This document shows positions 24,724 through 34,400 of a stretch of DNA of 64,000 nucleotides, piece after piece. Numbering within the stretch: position 1 is the stretch's first letter; the number at the start of each line of letters is the position of its first letter. The notes below the pieces were generated by a model. The model did not search any database and was not told where the DNA came from. It saw only the letters and a list, made by a program, of their open reading frames with translations. The DNA is from a virus, in the IMG/VR virus record IMGVR_UViG_3300009184_000033, positions 1 to 64,000 of that record; one strand, written 5' to 3'. Position numbers and translations under genes: made by a program.

Positions 24724-25284
24724 CTAATTTACATCTACAGACTTCCGTTGTTCAAGCCCTGCGACCGCGATCACAATTGAGTCAGCAATGTCGAAGTGGT
24801 GGGTCTCGATTACCATCTGACCCTTCTTCTTGCCAGTCTTCACGGCTCTCGATGTAGGAGTGTAGCCAAACTTGGCGGTGGCCCACTCAAGCACCTGCTC
24901 CTTGGTGTCACGGGTCCTGTCTATCTTGAGGGAGACCAGCTTCCGCGCTGCCGTGACATTGATGTACTCTGGAACGATGCCCAGCTCCAGAAACACTATG
25001 TACGATGCCACGCCGTTGAATCTGGCCAGAGTGAGGAGCGTTCCAGCAGATGAGAGACCCGGCCTGAATCCCTGCAGGTTCTCCTCGATGTAGACAGCGC
25101 TTATGTGCTGTTTAGTGACCTTGCACTGGCGAAGCCACTGGCTGAGCTGTATCCTGAAGCTGTTCGCCTTCTGGAACATGTCGTCTCCACCAGGCTTTAT
25201 TGCCATCGTGTGGAGCAGTTCTCCATCGCTCGATATGATGGAAGCACCTGTGCAAGAAGTCGATATGTCTAGACCTAGAATCAT
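24724..25284 (-). CDS. RuvC-like Holliday junction resolvase
   Basis: Metal-dependent endonuclease of the RNase H fold, probably resolving branched DNA before or during packaging. The 186-residue product has the three acidic motifs of the family: LGLDIS with Asp6, the YIEEN block with Glu67/68, and the C-terminal HHFDIADSI with Asp165 and Asp168. Length is close to RuvC (about 170 residues). The ATG at 25284 is chosen; a TTG six bases upstream would add two residues. No good ribosome site is visible, so the start is less certain. T4 uses an unrelated endonuclease VII for this task. Confidence 0.85.
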   Translation of the reverse strand: MILGLDISTSCTGASIISSDGELLHTMAIKPGGDDMFQKANSFRIQLSQWLRQCKVTKQHISAVYIEENLQGFRPGLSSAGTLLTLARFNGVASYIVFLELGIVPEYINVTAARKLVSLKIDRTRDTKEQVLEWATAKFGYTPTSRAVKTGKKKGQMVIETHHFDIADSIVIAVAGLEQRKSVDVN

Positions 25285-25310
25285 GTTCAAAGGTATCTTG
25301 CAGGAACTGA

Positions 25311-27638
25311 TTAGAAATCGAACTTGAGCCTGAACATGTACTTGTCGTTCTGCTTCTTCACCGCTGGCTGAGCCAAGTTTGCTCTTGCGATGACGTTCAA
25401 GTTCTCATCGTGTATCAGAAGACCAGATATCACAGTGTAGTTCGTGTCCGTGTCGGAGGCGTTGGCTGATGGTGTGGCTGTCACAAATGAGGGATTCGAC
25501 GAGGAGTTTATCATGCCTGGCATCGAGAGAGCATTGAGCTCCAGTATGTGGAGGTTCTGAACTCCTTCGAACGATACCTCGAACTCGTCCTTCCCAAAGT
25601 GCAGTATGTTTGGTGACTTGACCACTATCAAGCCCTCATCATACAGCACGTTTCCTACCGAAGACCACTTGGCAGATTCCGTGTTGCTGTCAGCCCTGAA
25701 CAGGTTGCCGTACCCATCGTCCTTTAGAGTCATAGAAACCCTGGAGTTCGAGGCTGTAACTGAGGGGTCAGTTATAACAACTGTGCCAGGCCTGATGCTC
25801 TTGCCGTAGAACAAGTTTGAGCTGTCGAAGAACACAACTTCGTTAGAAGAGTTGTCTCTTGTGCGCTGGAGGATTGTGAAGCCACTGCCAGGACTTACCC
25901 CGGGATTCTCAGGAGAAGACCCCAGCATCTCCTGCATGATGCCGCTTGGATCCGAGCTGTCAGTGCCGTCCTGGTTAGACTGTAGCATTCCAGGATTTAT
26001 TGAAGAAGTCGAGATCAGGTTCAGAAGAGACACCATCGTGAGGTCTTGCGCTCCGGTGTCATTCACAAAGCGGTCATTGCTTCCTGAAGAGAGAAGCTTA
26101 AAGTTTGGAGCAAACTTTCCGTTATCGCACGGAAGTATCAGCAAATTTCTCGCTCTTGTCGATGGAGCTGACGGAGAGATGTCGTACAGAAACTGGTCTG
26201 CCGTGTAAGTCTGAGTCGTTGTGTCTATCACTGAAGAAGTGAGGAAGAACATTCTTGGGTATCTTCCCTGGACCATCTCGCGGAGGTAGTTCTCGGCGTT
26301 GATGTCCTTTCCGCGAACTCCAAACGCCAGCTCTTCGTTGAAGGGGACTTCTGTGGCGCGAGACTTTGATTGGAACGGCGTGACTAACACGTCTCTTGTC
26401 GGGCTCTCTTTGACGAACTGCACGGGCAAGTAGAAGAGCAGGTCGTTGTAGCTCTCGGGACCTTGCAGAGAGGCGCTCACAATTTCGCCCTTTGTGAGGG
26501 TCTTAGAGTAGATCCTGACATCGTGCAACTCGGCGTTGAGCGGGAGGTTTAGCCAACTGGTGGTCACGTCGCTGGCCACTCCAGCGTCGTATATTCCCTC
26601 GTCAGCGCTCACTCCAGTGTTGAAGAACCTGTTCTGGGCATCCAGAACTCCAGTGTTCAGATAGTTGCCGACTATCACTGGATTGAAGCCATAAGAGTCT
26701 ACAGAGGTGTTGATGTTGGACGTGCCAAGCGTGAATCTCGAGCTCACGTCTTCGACACCATCGATGAAGAAAGATCCAGTTCCAGCGTTGAAATCAGTTC
26801 CCCATCTAACTGCAACATGGTGCCAACTGTTCAAAGAAAGAGAATTGTCGCTAGTTGTGAACACCTGCGAGAGAGGTGTTAAGTCGGGATTGATAAGAGA
26901 AGGGCTTGTGTCAGCGCTAGATGAGAGCTGGAGCATGATCCTGAACTTATCAGGGCGTCCATCTTGTCCGATGTGAGATCCCGTGATCAGGGAGATCGCA
27001 TAGGCAGATGACATATGCAATATGCAGCCTGCGGTGTAACTGTCACCAACGTTGATGACCGTGCTTCTTGGATTGACGTAGAAGCTGAACGTGAAGCTGC
27101 CTGTGACATTGTAGTCGTTCCTGCTTCCGGCTGTCGGAGCTGGATATGCCAGGCACTTGTATGATGGAACATTCGACGACGTGAAGAAATTCAAGCACTG
27201 GTAGTTCGTGAAACCCCAGTGAGCCGTCGTGTAAGTCGGTCTGTAGAATGGAAATAACACATCCCGTGTCACAGACTTTCTCAGAGTGTTACTCGTGAAA
27301 TCGCTTGATGGTATGAAGCGTATGACTTCAACTTGCTTCGACTGCCGCGCGGTGACCTGAGTCTGATTGACTGAGTTCAAATAGCTAAGGGTTTCGACGT
27401 AGAGGTTCGAGCTTGTGCTCGAGAACAACAGCTCCCTAACAGACTCGAGGTTGTTATCGTCTGCCTTGCCATCATTGAAGGCGGCAAGACCCAACATCTC
27501 CTTGTTGTAGCTAGACCTCTCAGCAAGCACATACACAGAACCAGTCGTTCCGTGGGAAGAAGATGAGAACGACCGTTTCGGGTGTAACTCTAGGACAACT
27601 GTTTCAAAGTTGTCTTTAGTGAGCGGAAGTATGGCCAT
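25311..27638 (-). CDS. Large virion protein with LamG/concanavalin-like domain
   Basis: Predicted external virion protein of 775 residues, Ser- and Thr-rich. Residues about 175-400 match a LamG-like beta sandwich: SFTFSFYV near the start, LNSWHHVAVRW and GSFFIDG in the middle, AELHDVRIYSKTLT near the end. Such domains often bind carbohydrate. The last 60 residues form a short module (TVISGLLIHDENLNVIARANL... then FRLKFDF) that reappears at the end of the next gene's product. No signal peptide or transmembrane segment. It is the first gene after the baseplate-fibre block to precede the DNA-processing genes. The start has only a weak ribosome site. Tail-fibre or baseplate-attached role is inferred. 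Confidence 0.8.
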   Translation of the reverse strand: MAILPLTKDNFETVVLELHPKRSFSSSSHGTTGSVYVLAERSSYNKEMLGLAAFNDGKADDNNLESVRELLFSSTSSNLYVETLSYLNSVNQTQVTARQSKQVEVIRFIPSSDFTSNTLRKSVTRDVLFPFYRPTYTTAHWGFTNYQCLNFFTSSNVPSYKCLAYPAPTAGSRNDYNVTGSFTFSFYVNPRSTVINVGDSYTAGCILHMSSAYAISLITGSHIGQDGRPDKFRIMLQLSSSADTSPSLINPDLTPLSQVFTTSDNSLSLNSWHHVAVRWGTDFNAGTGSFFIDGVEDVSSRFTLGTSNINTSVDSYGFNPVIVGNYLNTGVLDAQNRFFNTGVSADEGIYDAGVASDVTTSWLNLPLNAELHDVRIYSKTLTKGEIVSASLQGPESYNDLLFYLPVQFVKESPTRDVLVTPFQSKSRATEVPFNEELAFGVRGKDINAENYLREMVQGRYPRMFFLTSSVIDTTTQTYTADQFLYDISPSAPSTRARNLLILPCDNGKFAPNFKLLSSGSNDRFVNDTGAQDLTMVSLLNLISTSSINPGMLQSNQDGTDSSDPSGIMQEMLGSSPENPGVSPGSGFTILQRTRDNSSNEVVFFDSSNLFYGKSIRPGTVVITDPSVTASNSRVSMTLKDDGYGNLFRADSNTESAKWSSVGNVLYDEGLIVVKSPNILHFGKDEFEVSFEGVQNLHILELNALSMPGMINSSSNPSFVTATPSANASDTDTNYTVISGLLIHDENLNVIARANLAQPAVKKQNDKYMFRLKFDF

Positions 27639-27650
27639 TGCATCGCCGCC

Positions 27651-28991
27651 TCAGAAGTCTAGCCTGACTCTTACAGATAGGTCCTTCTCATCGTTCTTCT
27701 CAACAGCCCTCGAGAGCTTTGCGACCGCAAGTAGCTCATTGTTGGAGTTGTAGAGACCGACTGTAGTCACAAAGGTAAATGATCTCTGTCCGGTGCTGTT
27801 ACCTGGATCAATGACCGTGATATTGCCGCTTGTGTCCCTAAAGGTGGGATTTGATGAGTAGTTGAACTCATCAGCTGTGGCACGGCAGAACAGCAATGTG
27901 GAGTTGATACCCGTGGTATTCTGGAATGTTGCAGCCGTCAGAGAACCTGAACCGAATCTTGTGGAAGCGATGTGGTCCACGATATTGTCTATGGAGGCTG
28001 AGACAACCAAATCTGGAATGAACTTCGCGTTAGGATTATCACCGCCCTTAGTGCCGTTGCCGAGCATCACTTGTCCAACGTTGGTCGAATTTCCGTATAC
28101 GGAAGAAGCCACCGTTGACATGGCGTCTATTGCGCCAGACATGTGCTGCTTTGCTGCAAAGACCCTCCCCATGTCGAGGACCATGATGCCGTGATCGTAC
28201 CAGACGAGGCCAACGTACTCACTGGTGTTTGCGGTGTTCTTGATGTAGCCGACATCACCACCAAAGTACTTTAGCTGTGCGGTCGAAGATCCAACATCAG
28301 CATAGATCGCAGAGCCAGACGGAGATGTCTTGTAGAGGTTTGATCCAGTATAGGCCTGGTTGATACCGCCCGCTGTGGTGAAATTTAGTCCAAGACCATT
28401 TGCGCTGCCATCAAGAGAGTTGCCATCTAGGGCTGCGCTCTGGAACAACCTAAGAGCAAAAGTCTCTTTCTTGATTTCATCCCTGGCAAATAGACGCTTG
28501 AAGCTCAGGAATAGAGCCTCCTCGATTCTATCTCCTGCAGAACCCGTCTGCATACCTGTGAACGAGGTGTTGACATCGAACGCATTTACACCTGGTGAGA
28601 AGAATGCGGCCTCAGAGTCTCCTAGCAGGAACTGCGAGTACTGCTTGTAGTTCTGGACCTTCTCTCTCATCATCAGGGACTGGGATGGGAACAGCAACTT
28701 TCCATTTGCATCAGTGCCCGTGGTGCAGTCCTGCACAGTATCTCCATCCTCAAACAATCCGACAGTCATGTCGAACACTGCGTTTGCGGTCTGGAGCGAG
28801 AAGTCCTGATCGTACACTGTCTGGAAGAGGGAAGACGTGACGCCTGGACCCACGCCGCCAGTCACGAATACCTGGTACTTCCTTCTAGAAGAGGAACCAG
28901 ATACGTCTTCCTGGATTACATCGACCAGCTGGTTCAGAACGCTGGTCGTTACCTGAATGTCTTCCGCTGTTATGGTCTTGAATGTGGACAT
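27651..28991 (-). CDS. Virion structural protein sharing a C-terminal module
   Basis: Product of 446 residues, unknown detailed role. The N-terminal part is helical and polar; a long middle segment is rich in small residues (Ser, Thr, Gly, Asn). The last 45 residues (TVGLYNSNNELLAVAKLSR... then VRVRLDF) match the end of the neighbouring LamG protein in pattern and in the final hydrophobic motif, so both may use it to join the same partner. No membrane segment. It starts one base after the upstream gene ends and is within a run of virion genes. A tail or baseplate role is inferred from neighbours. Confidence 0.75.
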   Translation of the reverse strand: MSTFKTITAEDIQVTTSVLNQLVDVIQEDVSGSSSRRKYQVFVTGGVGPGVTSSLFQTVYDQDFSLQTANAVFDMTVGLFEDGDTVQDCTTGTDANGKLLFPSQSLMMREKVQNYKQYSQFLLGDSEAAFFSPGVNAFDVNTSFTGMQTGSAGDRIEEALFLSFKRLFARDEIKKETFALRLFQSAALDGNSLDGSANGLGLNFTTAGGINQAYTGSNLYKTSPSGSAIYADVGSSTAQLKYFGGDVGYIKNTANTSEYVGLVWYDHGIMVLDMGRVFAAKQHMSGAIDAMSTVASSVYGNSTNVGQVMLGNGTKGGDNPNAKFIPDLVVSASIDNIVDHIASTRFGSGSLTAATFQNTTGINSTLLFCRATADEFNYSSNPTFRDTSGNITVIDPGNSTGQRSFTFVTTVGLYNSNNELLAVAKLSRAVEKNDEKDLSVRVRLDF

Positions 28992-28992
28992 G

Positions 28993-29715
28993 TTATACGC
29001 TACTGTTCTTGTTGATGTTGATCTGCTGAGTCACCACGGCGCCTGAAGCGGTGCCAGATATGTTGATGAAAGTGGTGATCACGCCAGAATTAGTTGCAGT
29101 AGCGTAGTAGTTGTAGTAGTCGTCATTGAATCCCTTCACGGAGACTCTAAACGTCGATATAGAACCTTCGCTACCGTCGGAATTTGTCGATGTCTGTCGA
29201 ACACGAACTGTGGAGATGTAGTTCTGGCCAGTAGTCGGCGTCGAAACGTTGTTCTCATAGCCAGTGACCGTGAGGAATCTTGAATCGTAGCTGACAATGA
29301 AGCTCGTGTCTCTCAGGTCGACTTCTATTGTGGAGTTGTTCTGAGAAGTCTGCTTGACCTGCAGGTCAACCTGCGTCGGTGTGCTACCTCTCACCAGAGT
29401 GGTTGCACCGTTGACGGTAGAGATAGACAGGAACGGAAGATTGTCGAGATAAGGATTTGCTACGCTGATCATCCTGTACTTGAGCGCGAGATCTGCGTTT
29501 GTCTGCGCTTCAAACACTGGCGTGTTCTTCTCTATCTTCTCCTTCCCGACAGTCCTGCCAAACTTCTTGATGATCGAGTAGTCTACCTCGTCATCGCCAA
29601 AAGAGAACCTGGTGATCTGGAAAGAGCCATCATTTCTCGCCAAGAGCTGGCGACCCCTGTCCGTCAAGACAGCGTCAATGATGATGTTGTTTGTCGAGTG
29701 GTCGAGAAATCCCAT
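28993..29715 (-). CDS. Virion structural protein with conserved N-terminal module
   Basis: Product of 240 residues. The first 60 residues (MGFLDHSTNNIIIDAVLTDRG, then RQLLARNDGSFQITRFSFGDDEVDY) form a conserved block; the gene starting at 38564 encodes a related N-terminus (LDNKSRVVDAIITREGRRQIASG). The rest is predicted beta-rich. GGAG precedes the ATG. A late-promoter-like ATAGTTA lies 18 bases upstream, making this a possible first gene of a transcript running toward the DNA-processing island. Function beyond virion component is unknown. Confidence 0.78.
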   Translation of the reverse strand: MGFLDHSTNNIIIDAVLTDRGRQLLARNDGSFQITRFSFGDDEVDYSIIKKFGRTVGKEKIEKNTPVFEAQTNADLALKYRMISVANPYLDNLPFLSISTVNGATTLVRGSTPTQVDLQVKQTSQNNSTIEVDLRDTSFIVSYDSRFLTVTGYENNVSTPTTGQNYISTVRVRQTSTNSDGSEGSISTFRVSVKGFNDDYYNYYATATNSGVITTFINISGTASGAVVTQQININKNSSV

Positions 29716-29733
29716 ACTTGAATCTCCACGCTA

Positions 29734-29740
29734 TAACTAT
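29734..29740 (-). promoter_or_regulatory. Candidate late-promoter element ATAGTTA upstream of the gene at 29715
   Basis: Minus strand GCTATAGTTATAGC lies in the 47-base gap, about 18 bases before the ATG. It also forms a short palindrome (six bases, two-base spacer). It matches the ATA-N-TTA set. The palindrome may be coincidental or an operator. Confidence 0.38.
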
Positions 29741-29762
29741 AGCACTAAGCAAAATGAAGTGG

Positions 29763-31496
29763 CTATCTCTTGTCCACTACTGAAAAGCTAACTTTCGAGT
29801 CCTGCTGTAAATCAACGTTGATCATTTGTACAGAGTAAGTTGGAGAATCTGGACTGGTGGCCAGATGACCGAGGTCCTTCTCCTTGATGTCCAGGACCTG
29901 CAAGTAGTCGGGGTCGAAGTAGACTTTGAGCTTGCTTGAGCCGCTCGTTTTTATAGAGTCGACCGTCAGAGGCCTGTCCAGCGTGAAGTTGGGGTATGGC
30001 TTTGGTGCTCCAGCCGAAGCGATTCTTTCGACCTTGAGCTTTGCGTACTCCCTCTGGAAGGTGACCCTAAACTGCTCAGAGTAGCCTGAGCTCAGGTCTC
30101 TTGCATCCACAGAGCAGACCGAGTAGATGTAATCAGAGTCTAACCCAAATGACTTGTCGTAGAAAGTCGCAGTTGGATACTGGTACGCAAGCTTCGACTG
30201 GTTCGGTATCTTTTCAGCTCTCGGGGTCTTCACAGCGCTGTCATCGAAATCCAGCTCTGCAATGAGCTGGAATGGCTCGGAGATGCTCCTCCTCCTGAAG
30301 ACCTGATAGCGCTTTACGTCCTCTTGCCTGTTGAACGGATGCTGCCACTCTATGTAGAACTTCTTCTCCTGGGTGAACCAGAACCGGAGATCCACGGGAT
30401 GGGGCGGCGGCTTGGCCTCTTCGCATAGGACTTCACTAAATGGAGATTGCCTCGAAGAAATCAGGTAGTCTGATGATATCAGATCAGATCCATCATAGGA
30501 CAGGATCCTGACCAAGTAAACGCTCTGGATTGAGTACCGGTACCTCTGCCCATAGATTATCGCAGTGTCGACAAAGCTCGCCTGGCTTGGGTTGGTCACC
30601 GTAAAGCTGGCAAGGTCCTGCACGGTGCCGTCCTGGTTTACGATCTGCTTCGTTATCAGGTACCCAAGAAGGGTGTTTCCGTACACTGACATTGTGTCAA
30701 CGTCTAGCACAGTGGTGGACACGGGCGTGGTAGAGGGTTCAAAGTCGTCGATCTCTATGACCGATGACTTATCGGAGCTGGCAGAAGACTGCGAGATCGA
30801 GTTGGCACTGCTCAAGATCGGCTCGATCGAGTCAAATATGGGGCTGAGCGCGGCTTTCTGCGAGCGGATCGCTACGTCTGAGATGAACTTGTTGTTGATT
30901 GTCAGGGAGAAAGCCAGCTTGCCAACGTCTCCCTCGCCGACCTTCGACACGACATCTCCCGTCACGGGATCAAAAGTCGAGTACTCATTGGTGGCATCGA
31001 CATCAGTGTAGTCTAGCAGGCTCTGGGTATCGACCTCAGTGGGAAGAGAGCCATACTTGAGCACCTTCTGGATCGGTGACAGCCCTGCAGATGGCTTCTT
31101 GTTGACCGCGAGAGAGTTCTCGATGGCGTATTGCAGCGCTGCATTTGCCGTGGGGTCCTGCACAATAACTGTCGTGTAAGCCCTGGATCCGACCGAGAGC
31201 TCATTTGAGATGGCCGATATGTTCTCGAGGAATATTTTGGTCTTTTCGGCAGAGGTGAACTGTAGCTCTTTCTGTCCAGTCCCGATTCCGATCTTCGAGG
31301 TCGCCGGCGAGAATTCGATCAAGATGTCCCTGGCGTAACTTTGACCGTGGCGCCTAAACTCAGAGTCGGCGCCCTTTGTGTTGTCACTGATCTTCTCATC
31401 GCGCTGGAAGTACCGGTACCTGAACTTAGCACTTATTCCAGAGGGCTCCGGAACATCAAAGATGAATGCCGCTTTCGACGGATAAGAAGAGTTCAT
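29763..31496 (-). CDS. Virion protein with fibronectin type III-like domain
   Basis: Product of 577 residues not assigned to a named family. Residues about 360-470 read as a fibronectin type III domain (PHPVDLRFWF, then FYIEWQHPF, then VKRYQVFRRR, then YSVCSVDARDLSSGYSE), a beta-sandwich fold common on phage surfaces. The N-terminal 200 residues are helical and polar; the final 90 are strand-rich. The ATG overlaps the upstream stop as ATGA. It follows the largest virion gene and precedes a smaller structural gene, so it probably belongs to the same tail or baseplate assembly. Confidence 0.75.
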   Translation of the reverse strand: MNSSYPSKAAFIFDVPEPSGISAKFRYRYFQRDEKISDNTKGADSEFRRHGQSYARDILIEFSPATSKIGIGTGQKELQFTSAEKTKIFLENISAISNELSVGSRAYTTVIVQDPTANAALQYAIENSLAVNKKPSAGLSPIQKVLKYGSLPTEVDTQSLLDYTDVDATNEYSTFDPVTGDVVSKVGEGDVGKLAFSLTINNKFISDVAIRSQKAALSPIFDSIEPILSSANSISQSSASSDKSSVIEIDDFEPSTTPVSTTVLDVDTMSVYGNTLLGYLITKQIVNQDGTVQDLASFTVTNPSQASFVDTAIIYGQRYRYSIQSVYLVRILSYDGSDLISSDYLISSRQSPFSEVLCEEAKPPPHPVDLRFWFTQEKKFYIEWQHPFNRQEDVKRYQVFRRRSISEPFQLIAELDFDDSAVKTPRAEKIPNQSKLAYQYPTATFYDKSFGLDSDYIYSVCSVDARDLSSGYSEQFRVTFQREYAKLKVERIASAGAPKPYPNFTLDRPLTVDSIKTSGSSKLKVYFDPDYLQVLDIKEKDLGHLATSPDSPTYSVQMINVDLQQDSKVSFSVVDKR

Positions 31497-34400
31497 TTTT
31501 CCACCAGTAGGCTTCCAGTGTTGCTTGGTGCTTCAAGAGATGCCATCATCTTCACGAATGCCATTCTTCCATCAGCAACTTTTCTCGGAGCAAGCTTGTA
31601 GTTTGTCGCGCCATTCTCTGTGAAAGCCAACAAGATTCCCTTCCTGATGTACTTATCAATCACGGGACCCGGCGTGAAAGAAGACTTGGAGTTTGCCTGG
31701 GTCGCTATGACGAACTCATCGGGATCGATTGGGAGATACAGCACCCTGTCAAAGATCTTAGCCTTGAGCACTGCGTCCTTCATGTCTTCTGCGCTGAGCA
31801 GCCTTGTCGTGAACGCATTCCTCATGCTCGCCACAAACTCCGCATCAAGCTCCGTGAATCCATCGATTGCAACTGCTCTCGAGGCATTCTTCTCTGAAGT
31901 TATGTCCGCAGCGGTCTTGTAGTACTCCGCAGCTTTCGAATTTGGTGGTGCCAGATCTGCCGAGAGAGACGCCAGCGCCGCGGTCAGGTTTCCAGCATAC
32001 TTGTTCAGCGGAATGCCTGAGGAGCCCTGTACGCTCGGGAATGTATCCTCATTGATCTCTATTCCGACCAGGGTCTTGTAGTAGAGCTCAAGGATGGAAG
32101 ACACCGCAGTGTTTGAGCAGATGTCGAACTTCTGCGTGTTCGATTTCACGTATCTTATGGTCTGCTTCTTGATGAGCTTTGGAGCCGTCCCAGGAACCTC
32201 TTGTACCTCAAAGTCGTTGTAGTAGAAGCTAGCCTGGTTGACAAGATCGTTAAAGTTGGAGAATGTGGTGACTCTGTCGAACGCCGATGGACCAGCGTAC
32301 AGCCTGTTGTCAAAGTTGAAGCTCTTTGGCAGGAAGGTGAGATCGCTGTACTCTAGGTCAGCTATCCTTACTGCGACAGAGTACTCATTCTCATAGCCTA
32401 TGTTTCCATTTGCGCCTGCGGGAATCCCGACTATCAGATTTCTAACGTTCAGACCCTCAGGAGATCTCATCCTCTGGGAAGCCGCAAGGCACTCTATCGC
32501 AAGCTTCTCTCTGGAGCTAACGATGGAAATTCCTGGCACGTACCCATTTGCACGATCTCCAGACTGCCTAGACAGCGAGATGTCACGGAGAGTTATCTGG
32601 GTCTGGTTGAGAGATTCAAGAATGTCAAGACCAGCATTTCCCTGCTTGACCAGACTTGTGGCTAGTTCATAGACAGCGTTTGTGTCGTCGCTTGATCCCG
32701 TGAACGTGTCAATTGCCTTCTCAGAGAAACTGGAAGACCTCTTTGCGAAGCCATCGAGGATCTGTATTGCAACCTTGAGTCTCAGGTCATCTTCCTTGAC
32801 CGATGTGATTGATGACTTAATCCGCTCTAGAGCTTTTAGGGTCGATGAGTTTGTAGACGCCACAGTGACATTTTTATACGAAGCTGGAGTGCTAGCAAGC
32901 ACTGCAATGAACGCGTTTGGCACTTCAGAGAAGTATTGCTTGTAGCGCGAATTACCAGGAGGTCTTCCACCAACAATTGATGCAGTAGAAGTAGCCTCAG
33001 GAACATCTACAGAGAGATAAGCAAACTCAAGCTTGGGCATGCCTGCGACAAGAATCTCAGGCTGTTCTGCCCTCTTGACTTTCAGCATCTCGTAGTTTGT
33101 GCTCATCAGATTGCTCTGAACTCTGTAGATTCCTGTGAGGACATTTGCTACTGACATGCCGCTGAGCCATGTCTTTCCAGTGGATCCGCGGAAGAATCTA
33201 GATGAAAACTCTCTCACTGTTGGAATCCAGAATCTCGAGCTCAGGGTGGCCACGGGAAGCTGGTTGTAGTAAGGAGCTGGAACTTGATTGGACGTCGGGA
33301 ATGATGGCTCAACCACAGTGTTTGTGGTGATCGACACGTACTTCCCAGGATTTGGCCAGACTGGATCATCTTCTTCCAGCTCATTGATTGTGGCAAATCG
33401 TGAGATCAAACCCTTGAGCACGTCGATTCCGTAATCGATAATCTCAAATATCGCAACGTCCTCAAATGAAGAAACCTTAGACTCGTTGCCAGAGACAGTC
33501 GAGCTGGTGAAGATCACTGTCTGGGATCTAAGGTCTCCATCGACGGTTATCAAGACCTCTGGATCAGTCTTCTTTGAGAGGAAGCTTGGACTTGACTTTG
33601 AGCTGGTCTTTGTGGCAGTGCCGAGGTTAGATACCAGCTCCCTGGATCTCAGCCAGTCCCTGAAGTACTTCTTTGCCGACTGCAAGTTCGAGGACTGTGG
33701 CACCAGAGAAACAGCCGTACCGATGGAAGCAACTGCAACTGAAGTCCCAATTGCGCTAGCGGTAGGTGATGTGTTCAGCTTTCCTGAGTTGTAGTCCTTG
33801 ATGAAGGCTTCGAGAATCTTTGCCGCGCCCGATGGATTGTCCCTAATGAATACGTGTGCGATGCTCTTTACGTACTGGATTTGCTCATTCCCAGAGGTCA
33901 TTTTACCAGAAGACGGATAGGCTGAGCTTGAGATCTTGGTCGCAAACCGGTCGCTGAATGTCTTGATCGACGCCTGGAGCATTGATGCCGCAGTTATTCT
34001 CTCACCGACGGCAAAAGATGTCTCGGTGGGCGTCTTTCCTCTGAACCTCGGAAAGTAGAGAGTCCTCAGAAGACTTGACGCGTTCTTGCATGACGTGTAG
34101 AATGCCCTAGAAGCGTTCGTATAATCAGTGAAGTTCAGGGGAGAGGATGGTTTAAACGCGCTGTTGACAAGAGCGTTCGATGGCGTGTATGTGATCCCGT
34201 TATAGCTCCTGCTCCCATTCTCAAGCAGTAAGATGTTCTTGTCTGGTATGTCTATCTGCCCTATGAGTCCAGAGAAGTTTAGGGCATCTGTGATTTTGAT
34301 TGGAGACCTCGACTTCAAGTCAAAGTCTAGCTCCACTGACAGGTCCTGCCACGGATCAATTCCAATAGAGCGCTCAAAGACGGACTGATCTGGTACGACC

